From assembly GCF_009852415.1 (NCBI RefSeq), contig NZ_WOXS01000002.1, positions 5,496,001-5,560,000 of the forward strand: a stretch of 64,000 bases of DNA, read 5' to 3'. The notes beneath the pieces were generated by a model. That model saw only the letters and a list, made by a program, of their open reading frames with translations. It did not search any database and was not told the DNA's origin. Positions within the stretch are counted from its first letter, which is position 1; every line of letters begins with the position of its first letter. The DNA comes from Streptomyces sp. Tu 3180 (GTDB lineage: Bacteria; Actinomycetota; Actinomycetes; Streptomycetales; Streptomycetaceae). A program made the position numbers and the translations under genes. Positions 57,705 to 64,000 of the stretch are shown one piece after another.

Positions 57705-58490
57705 TCACAGCTCCACGTAGACCACCGTCGCGTCGTCGTGGGTCTTGCCCCGCCGCGGCGGCAGCCGGTCCGCGTCCGCCCGCTCCAGGGTCCGTACGCG
57801 GTCCACCAGGGAGCGCGGCCCCTCCTTGCGGACGAGGGCGAGGCAGTCCGCCCAGCCGCCCTCGTGGAACCGCTCCACCCAGCGCGCCGCCCCGTCCGTC
57901 AGGGCGGCCAGGGCGCGCACCCCGTCGCGCGGCAGGGTGCCGGTGACCGCGCGGTCCGCCACCGAGGGATCCGCCGCCGCCGTGAAGAAACCGCCCTCCC
58001 TGTTGCGCACCGTGGAGTCCACCAGGGCGTCCGTCGCCAGGGCCGAGGGGGGCAGCCGGGCCAGCCGGTCGTCCAGCACCGCGGTCACCGTGCCGTCGGG
58101 GGACTCGACCAGCAGGGCCGAGTCGGACAGGACCAGGTACTCGACCGAGGCCGGTGACCAACGGGCCAGCACCACCGTGGCCTGGGGCGTACGAGGGTGA
58201 GAAAGGTCACAGGTTGCCGCGTGGCTCCCGGCGGTACGGATGAGGGCGCGGGACAGCAGCTCGGCCAGGGGAACATCCGGGAGTGAAACGGTCAGTTCGG
58301 TCAGGGCTCCGCCGAGGCGCGCGGTGAACCAGGGAACGGAATGCAGACAGCCGCCCCCGTCCGCCGGCGGTGTGACCCCGTCCAGCACGACGAGCGAACC
58401 GCCCTGTCCGGAGGCCGGAAGACCGACACTCGCGAAGTCCTCGTTGGGGTGGCCCGGATCGCTGGGCTCCGAAACAAGTTCCGTACGCAT
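57705..58490 (-). CDS. PP2C-like (PPM) phosphatase-fold protein
   Basis: 261 residues from ATG 58490. PPM-fold features: NEDFASVGLPASGQGGSLVVLDGVTPP (about 16-42; the D-G pair normally binding metal), LARWSPASVEYLVLSDSALLVES, LAALTDGAARWVERF (D-G) and KTHDDATVVYVEL (final D-D). The overall pattern is that of a serine/threonine phosphatase, although the first motif lacks the usual R-x-x-N-E-D arrangement, so activity is uncertain. Transcribed away from the conservon, with a 395-base gene-free spacer between. Confidence 0.75.
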   Translation of the reverse strand: MRTELVSEPSDPGHPNEDFASVGLPASGQGGSLVVLDGVTPPADGGGCLHSVPWFTARLGGALTELTVSLPDVPLAELLSRALIRTAGSHAATCDLSHPRTPQATVVLARWSPASVEYLVLSDSALLVESPDGTVTAVLDDRLARLPPSALATDALVDSTVRNREGGFFTAAADPSVADRAVTGTLPRDGVRALAALTDGAARWVERFHEGGWADCLALVRKEGPRSLVDRVRTLERADADRLPPRRGKTHDDATVVYVEL

Positions 58491-58885
58491 CCGGCCAGTC
58501 TGCACGAGCCCTTCACAAGGGCCGCAAAGGACCGGTGCCGGTTGCCGGATCGCCGCAGCCGTGCAGGTCAGGTGCCTGGTTTGGGAGGGAATGCAGGGCT
58601 CCGGGAACGCGTGGCGGCGAATACTGCCACCGCCCGCCGCAGACGTCCAACCGGCGTGCCGTGCGCGGCCGCCGCGCGAAGTGGCGGGACTTGCTCCCCA
58701 ACTCACGTCCGATGTTCACTCCTTCGGGTGGCGGGTCAGGTGATGCGCATCCACTGCCCACGTGCGCTGGGAGGGTCGGGGAGCGACGGGGGCGCCTTGC
58801 TGTCCGAGCGCGGTCCACGGCTCGGGGCGAGCGTCCGCGCACGTTGACGGAGCGTCACCCGGACCCAGGGGTACACGAGTCAGGA
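58491..58885. other. spacer between PP2C-like gene and conservon
   Basis: 395 bases with no convincing gene; the plus frame is open but its codons are Arg/Pro-rich and start well before the likely cvnA start. TTGACG at 58844-58849 is a possible -35 element, but no good -10 sequence sits at the right distance. Confidence 0.4.
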
Positions 58886-61869
58886 ATGCGAGCACCGGTG
58901 CAGAAGTCGCGGCCTCGTCGCACAGCCAAGCAGACGCCCCCCGCGGGGGACGCGGAGCAGGCGCCCACCGTCGGCAGGGGCCGCCCCACTCACGTACGCA
59001 ACCGGCTGATCGTGGCCGTGGTGGTGGTGGCCGCCGCGATCGCCGGCGCCGGAGCGCCGTCCGTGCTGACGGCCTCCGGTGAGCTCAAGGACTCCCAGGA
59101 CCTGGTGACGCTCGCCGAGCAGACCCAGGACGCCCTCGCCCTGGCCCACTCCCTCGCCGACGAGCGCGACGACGTCACCTCCTACATCGCGGCCGGCCGT
59201 GCCAAGTCCAAGGCCCCGTCGGAGGAGCACAGCGCCCGCGTCGACCGGCAGGTCGAGGAACTGCGCGCCGACACCGACACCTCGGACGCCCTGCGCGACG
59301 ACCTCGAGGCCATCGCGGCCGTCCGCCGCGCCGCGCTCACCGGCAAGAGCAGCGCGCTCGAGGCGCACCAGGCGTACTCCACCGCCATCACCCAGCTGCA
59401 CCGGATCGCCGAGCGGCTCGCCCAGCAGACCCCGTCCCGCGCGGGCTCCGGAGCCCACGCGCTCGCCGAGCTGGACTCCGCCGTCCAGCAGGCCGCCGCC
59501 GCCCGCGGACTGCTGCTCGCCGCGCTGAGCGTGCCGCGCACCACGCAGACCGTGATCGACCCGGTCACCGGCCTGCCGTCCACGTCCACCGCGTCCTCGG
59601 GCGCCGAGGCCAAGCGGCGCGACGCGCTGAGCGCCGCCGCGCTCCAGGCCCGGGTGCGCTCCGACGCCGCCCTGGCCGACTTCCGCGACACCGCGCCCAA
59701 GAGCGCCCGCACCTCCTACGACTCCACGGTCACCGGCCCCGAGGTCGACTCCGCCGACGAGTACCTCGCGAAGCTCGCCGACGAGCCGACGCTCTCCGAC
59801 GACGAACTCGGCACCGACGTCAAGAAGCTCCGGGCCGCCCTCACCGCGCGCGTCGAGATGATGCGCGGGGTGGAGTCGGCGCTGTTCGACCAGCGCACCA
59901 AGGACCTCGCCCAGCTGCGCGACGACGACGTCACCGCACTGGAGATCCGCATCGCCGTCCTCGGCGCCCTGATGCTGCTGGCCGTCGGCATCGCCACCGC
60001 GATGGCCCGCACCCTCACCCGCCCGCTCTCCGTACTGCGCCGCGGTTCCGCCCGCCTCGCCGAGGCGGAGGACCCGGCCGCCGAGGAGCCGATCACCTTC
60101 ACCGGCCGCAACGACGAGTTCGCCCAGGTCGTCCGCTCCGTCAACGCCCTGCGCGCGCACGCGGCGGGCCTCGCCGAGCGGATCGCCACCCTGGAGGCCG
60201 ACCGCAAGCACCTCGTCGGCCAGCGCCAGAAGATGGCCGACGCCCGCGAGGAACTGCGCGCCGAACTCGACGGGGCCGCCGCGCAGCTGGAGCGGCTGCG
60301 CACCGGCATCGGCGGCACCTTCGTCAACCTGGCGCTGCGCACCCTCGGACTGGTCGAGCGGCAGCTCGGCGTGATCGAGAGCCTGGAGGAGCGCGAGGAC
60401 GACCCGGACCGCCTGGCCACCCTGTTCAAGCTCGACCACTTCGCCACGGTCATGCGCCGGCACAGCGAGAACCTCCTCGTCCTCGCCGGCACCGAACACG
60501 TCCAGCACACGGCGGGCCCCGTCCCGCTCGTCGACGTCGTACGGGCCGCGGTCAGCGAGATCGAGCGGTACGAGCGGGTCCGGATCGCCGCGCTGCCGCC
60601 GCACGCGCACATCGCCGGGTTCGCCGCGGACGACCTGTCCCACCTGCTGGCCGAACTCCTGGAGAACGCCACCTCGTTCTCCCCGCCCGACCTGCCCGTC
60701 GAGATCTCCGGCTGGCTGCTGGAGAACGGCGAGGTCATGCTCTCCGTGCAGGACGAGGGCATCGGCATGACCGCGGACCGGCTGGAACGGCTCAACTCCC
60801 GCCTGTCCGAGTTCGACCCGGAGGCCGGCTACGACCAGGAGGGCGAGGACGGTCTCGGCCTCGGCCTGTACGTCGTGGCCCGGCTCGCCCACCGGCACGG
60901 GGTGCGGGTCCAGCTGCGGAAGCAGAAGCAGGGCGGCGTCGCCGCGGTCGTGGTGCTGCCCAAGTCCCTGCTCGCGCCCGCCGAGCCCGCCGCGGTCCCC
61001 GCTTCGGGGCCCGTCTCCGGCGGCACGCACACCTTCTCCCTCCCGGGCGCCGACGCCGAGGCCAACTCCAACGTGCTGCCCGGCCGCAGGGAGAGCGGCG
61101 ACCCGCTGGTCGCCCTCGCGGAGAAGGCCGTACGCCACCAGGAGTCCGCTGAGGCGAAGGCCGCGGAGGCGGACGCCCCGGAGGGAACCGCCGCGGAGCC
61201 CGAGGGCGGCGACGCAGGGGAAGTCGCGGAGGAGCCCGCGGGCGGCCGCGGCACGGATTCCACGGCGGACCGCGGCGGGGAGCCCGCCGGGGACGCCGGG
61301 ACGGAGCCCGCGGCGGGACCGACGGGGAAGACGGACGGGGAGACGGACGGGGAGGGCGCGCAGGCGCCGTCCCAGCGGCCCGCCGAGACCACGATGGAGC
61401 TGCTGATCCCGTCCCCGGCGGACGCGGCCGACGACGCGACGGCACCGCCGGGCACGCCGCCGGCCGCCGGGGAGACCAGGGCCGCCCCCCTCCCCGACGA
61501 GATCGAGCACACGGCCGCCGGGGACGAGGCCGCACCCGAACCCGGGTCCGGCACCGCCCGCGAGGCCGGGGCCGAGCACACGCGCGTGCCCGACGGGCCG
61601 GTGGAGGACGAGCCGGTCACCGCCAAGGGGCTGCCCAAGCGCACACCGAAGATCACCACACCCGCCCAGGCACCACGGCCGCGCACCGGTTCCGTGGACG
61701 CCGAGGCACTGCGCCGCCGTCTCGGCGGCTTCCGCCGGGGGCGGAGGCCGGTCGCCGGGACGTCGAGGCGGAGATCGCCGAGCAGACGGGCCGGCACGAG
61801 GCCCCGTCCGCCGCGACCGGCACAACAGAAGAAGCCACGGGGGGCACAGTCGAGGAGGCAAGCAGTTGA
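58886..61869 (+). CDS. cvnA: conservon sensor kinase-like protein CvnA (frameshift near the end)
   Basis: Membrane sensor of a conservon. Starts at ATG 58886: basic tail, first span LIVAVVVVAAAIAGAGAPSVL (about 40-60), an extracellular nitrate-sensor-like NIT domain (about 65-350), second span IAVLGALMLLAVGIATAMA, a HAMP region, then HATPase_c (LLAELLENATSFSPP, DEGIGMTADRL, GLGLGLYVVARLAHRHG). A 250-residue acidic, disordered tail follows. At a run of five G (61737-61741) the expected sequence (GAEAGRRDVEAEIAEQTG) continues in another frame to a TGA at 61867-61869; as written the frame runs to 61900. Typical conserved-His sites are absent, as in other CvnA proteins. Confidence 0.88.
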
Positions 61870-62369
61870 CCGCGCCCAGTACCTTCGGACTGAGCAGTGA
61901 GGCCCGCAATCTGCACTGGCTGCTGACCAACCTCGTCGAGGAGGTGCCCGGCATCCTCTCGGTCGCGGTGGTCTCCTCGGACGGCCTGCTGCTCCTCTCC
62001 TCCGACCACGCCCGCAACGCCGAAGCCCGCGAGGCGAAGGCGGAGACCCGTACCGGACCGCGCGGCTCCGCCGCCGACCTGGCCACCGTCGTCTCCGGCA
62101 TCGGCAGCCTCACCGTCGGCGCCTCGAAGCTGATGGAGTTCGGCCCGGTCAAGCACACGATGGTCGCGATGGACGAGGGCAGCCTGTTCGTGATGTCGAT
62201 CAGCGACGGGTCGCTGCTCGGCGTGCACGGCTCCGCGGACTGCGACATGAGCGTGGTGGCGTACCACATGGCCCTGTTCGTCGGCCGGGCCGGCCACGTC
62301 CTCACCCCCGAACTCCGCAGCGAGCTGCGCAAGTCCCTGGAGACCGAGTCCACCGGGAGCCCCCGATGA
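61866..62369 (+). CDS. cvnB: conservon roadblock/LC7 protein CvnB
   Basis: 167 residues from TTG 61866, seven bases after GGAGG; the TTG overlaps the cvnA stop of the restored frame (TTGA). Roadblock/LC7 domain: LHWLLTNLVEEVPGILSVAVVSSDGLLLLSSDH (about 14-46) and FGPVKHTMVAMDEGSLFVMSISDGSLLGVHGS (about 92-123). It probably acts as a GTPase-activating or regulatory partner of CvnD, as roadblock proteins do for MglA-like GTPases. Overlaps cvnC by four bases. Confidence 0.93.
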   Translation: MTAPSTFGLSSEARNLHWLLTNLVEEVPGILSVAVVSSDGLLLLSSDHARNAEAREAKAETRTGPRGSAADLATVVSGIGSLTVGASKLMEFGPVKHTMVAMDEGSLFVMSISDGSLLGVHGSADCDMSVVAYHMALFVGRAGHVLTPELRSELRKSLETESTGSPR

Positions 62370-62785
62370 GCAGTACGTCCAGGAAGCGACTGCCGGTCCG
62401 CGGCGGTGACCGCAAACCCGCCCGGGTCCGCCCCTACTCGCTCACCGGCGGCCGCACCCGCTTCGGCCACGTCCTGCTCGTGGAGACCTTCGTCGGCAGC
62501 ACGGCCGCGCTGGAGGCCGCCGAGGAGCGCAGGGAACTGACGAGCGGCGGGCTCTCGGCGATCATGCCGGAGATGCGGGCCATCGTCGAACTGTGCCGCC
62601 GTATGCGTACGGTGGCCGAGATCGCCGCGCTGCTGAAGATGCCGCTCGGCGTGGTCCGCGTGCTCCTGAGCGACCTCGCGGACCAGGGAAAGATCCGTGT
62701 CTACGGAACGGGGACCGGCCACGGCACGGGCCGCCCGGACCGCGCGCTGCTGGAAAGGGTGCTGAGTGGACTCCGTCGTCTCTGA
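62366..62785 (+). CDS. cvnC: conservon DUF742 protein CvnC
   Basis: 139 residues from ATG 62366 (ATGA overlap with cvnB). DUF742: VRPYSLTGGRTRFGHVLLVETFV (about 21-43) and a winged-helix-like half, MRAIVELCRRMRTVAEIAALLKMPLGVVRVLLSDLADQGKIRVY (about 72-115). It may bind DNA or mediate assembly of the membrane complex; the role is unproved. Its end overlaps the cvnD start by 20 bases. Confidence 0.93.
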   Translation: MSSTSRKRLPVRGGDRKPARVRPYSLTGGRTRFGHVLLVETFVGSTAALEAAEERRELTSGGLSAIMPEMRAIVELCRRMRTVAEIAALLKMPLGVVRVLLSDLADQGKIRVYGTGTGHGTGRPDRALLERVLSGLRRL

Positions 62786-63404
62786 CGCCGCTCGAGGCGT
62801 CTCCCCGCTCGTCGAGGGCGACGAGCCGTTGCTGCCCTGGCAGACGGACCGCACCCGCGCCCCGATCGCCACGAAGATAGTCGTGGCGGGCGGCTTCGGC
62901 GTCGGAAAGACCACGCTGGTCACCTCCGTCTCGGAGATCACGCCGCTGCAGACCGAGGCGCTGATGACCGAGGCGAGCGAGGAGACCGACGACCTCACCG
63001 CCACGCCGGGCAAGCTCACCACCACCGTGGCCATGGACTTCGGCCGCATCACGCTCGACGACGACCTGGTGCTCTACCTCTTCGGCACCCCCGGTCAGCA
63101 GCGGTTCTGGTTCATGTGGGACGACCTGGTGCGCGGCGCGATCGGCGCCGTCGTCCTGGCCGACACCCGGCGCCTGAAGGACTGCTTCCCGGCGCTGGAC
63201 TACTTCGAGAGCTGCGGGCTGCCGTACGTCGTCGCGGTCAACCACTTCGACGGCAGCGACCTGTTCGAGCCGGAGGACGTGCGGGAGGCCCTGACCATCC
63301 CGCGCCACATACCTGTCATGATCATGGATGCGCGCAGCCGGATCACCGTGATCGAGACCCTCCTGGCCCTGGTGGGCCACGCGCTCGACGAAACCCCCGA
63401 GTAG
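62766..63404 (+). CDS. cvnD: conservon small GTPase CvnD
   Basis: 212 residues from GTG 62766. Ras-like GTP-binding protein: P-loop AGGFGVGKTTLVTSVSE (Gly42-Thr50 core), the switch segment TPGKLTTTVAMDFGRI, G3 FGTPGQQRFWFMWDDL, and VAVNHFDGSD in place of the usual N-K-x-D. The G3 Asp of D-x-x-G is replaced by T-P-G, as usual in this conservon group. Forms with CvnA-C a membrane-associated switch likened to eukaryotic G-protein systems. A monooxygenase-like gene follows 13 bases later. Confidence 0.94.
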   Translation: MDSVVSDAARGVSPLVEGDEPLLPWQTDRTRAPIATKIVVAGGFGVGKTTLVTSVSEITPLQTEALMTEASEETDDLTATPGKLTTTVAMDFGRITLDDDLVLYLFGTPGQQRFWFMWDDLVRGAIGAVVLADTRRLKDCFPALDYFESCGLPYVVAVNHFDGSDLFEPEDVREALTIPRHIPVMIMDARSRITVIETLLALVGHALDETPE

Positions 63405-63417
63405 GAGACACCCCCGT

Positions 63418-64000
63418 ATGCGGAAGATACTCGTCGTCGGAGCCGGCCAGTCCGGCCTCCAGCTCGCCCTCGGCCTCCAGTCGCACGGGTACGAGGTCAC
63501 CCTGATGTCCAACCGGACGGCGGACGAGATCCGCACCGGACGGGTGATGTCGACGCAGTGCATGTTCCACACCGCCCTGCAGCACGAGCGTGATCTCCAG
63601 CTGAACTTCTGGGAGTCCCAGGCCCCGAAGATCCAGGGGCTCGGCGTCTCGGTCGCGGCCCCCGGCTCGCACGACCCGGGCCCGACGCAGCGGGCGATCG
63701 ACTGGCTGGGCAGGCTCGACGGGTTCGCGCAGTCGGTCGACCAGCGGGTGAAGATGGCCGGCTGGATGGAGACGTTCGCCCAGCGCGGCGGCCAGCTGGT
63801 CATCCACGGCGCGGCGGTCGGCGACCTCGACTACTTCTCGCGTACGTACGACCTCGTGCTCGTCTCGGCGGGCAAGGGCGAACTCGTGCAGATGTTCGGC
63901 CGCGACGCGTCCCGCTCCCCGTACAGCGAGCCGCAGCGCGCCCTCGCGGTGGCCTACGTCCACGGGCTGGGCCCGCGCCCGGAGCACCCGGACACGGAGG
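63418..64000 (+). CDS. styrene monooxygenase-like flavoprotein (cut by window end)
   Basis: The first 194 residues are present, open to the window edge. ATG 63418 follows AGGAG. FAD-binding Rossmann start RKILVVGAGQSGLQLALGLQSHGYEVTLMSN (about 2-32; GxGxxG), the group signature TGRVMSTQCMFHTALQHERDLQLNFW and later DYFSRTYDLVLVSAGKGEL match the StyA family of two-component FAD monooxygenases, which epoxidise alkenes using reduced FAD from a partner reductase. The partner gene is not visible. Close spacing suggests co-transcription with the conservon. Confidence 0.82.
   Translation, partial: MRKILVVGAGQSGLQLALGLQSHGYEVTLMSNRTADEIRTGRVMSTQCMFHTALQHERDLQLNFWESQAPKIQGLGVSVAAPGSHDPGPTQRAIDWLGRLDGFAQSVDQRVKMAGWMETFAQRGGQLVIHGAAVGDLDYFSRTYDLVLVSAGKGELVQMFGRDASRSPYSEPQRALAVAYVHGLGPRPEHPDTE

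Noticed and set aside
57432..58157. Collagen-like protein-coding gene
   Set aside because: The Gly-Pro-Pro frame has no ribosome site and extends antisense through the PP2C-like gene with shadow-type composition; kept only as a repeat and a finding.
58880..63052. A 1390-codon minus-strand frame opposite the conservon
   Set aside because: Shadow of cvnA-cvnD, which have full domain evidence on the plus strand.

Overview
The window is a piece of a Streptomyces chromosome. G+C is very high, third codon positions are almost always G or C, GTG starts and ATGA/GTGA overlaps are common, and lineage markers are present: WblE, DasR, SigH/PrsH, nickel superoxide dismutase, a conservon and albaflavenone genes. 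From memory, the gene order follows the SCO52xx region of S. coelicolor A3(2). This is core-arm chromosome rather than a mobile island: no transposase, integrase, CRISPR array, rRNA or tRNA was seen.

Layout. 1-6.2 kb: end of an HD-GYP-like protein, a TPR protein, peptide deformylase, the albaflavenone pair (epi-isozizaene synthase and CYP170), and nrdS. 6.2-10.5 kb: class Ia ribonucleotide reductase nrdAB under a cobalamin riboswitch and tandem NrdR boxes, then a frameshifted acetyltransferase gene. 10.5-18.4 kb: sodium/solute symporter with its DUF3311 partner; DasR and NagB with three good DasR sites, but without the chitobiose transporter genes that normally separate them; an SDR/TetR divergent pair; a PdtaS-like kinase; WblE. 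18.7-25.8 kb: lipid kinase, SigH/PrsH stress sigma system, UBP zinc-finger protein, Na+/H+ antiporter, a PLP deaminase-like enzyme and an amidase. 26-30.4 kb: a family 2B encapsulin shell gene followed by a polyprenyl synthase (probable cargo), an acetyltransferase and a Rossmann/SLOG-like protein. 30.5-36.7 kb: solitary cytochrome oxidase subunit I, sodN/sodX, a CGNR protein and a methyltransferase. 36.7-43.3 kb: polar amino-acid ABC transporter, malic enzyme, a quinone-oxidoreductase-like enzyme, and an HTH/Clp-N pair with a striking double operator. 43.5-53.1 kb: PadR/DUF4097 pair, the fused 2-oxoglutarate dehydrogenase, a two-component system and a spermidine-synthase-like protein. 53.2-64 kb: Lon under an HspR site, GH25 lysozyme, MarR, a collagen-like tandem repeat, a PP2C-like protein, and a conservon (cvnABCD) followed by a styrene-monooxygenase-like flavoprotein cut by the window end.

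Themes. Several units join stress or nutrient sensing to housekeeping: B12 and NrdR for deoxynucleotides, N-acetylglucosamine (DasR) for amino-sugar metabolism, HspR for Lon, SigH for stress, nickel for SodN. Two units concern terpenoids: sesquiterpene biosynthesis, and an isoprenoid enzyme next to an encapsulin shell. Two apparent frameshifts both fall in runs of five G, so base-calling error should be excluded before either gene is called broken.
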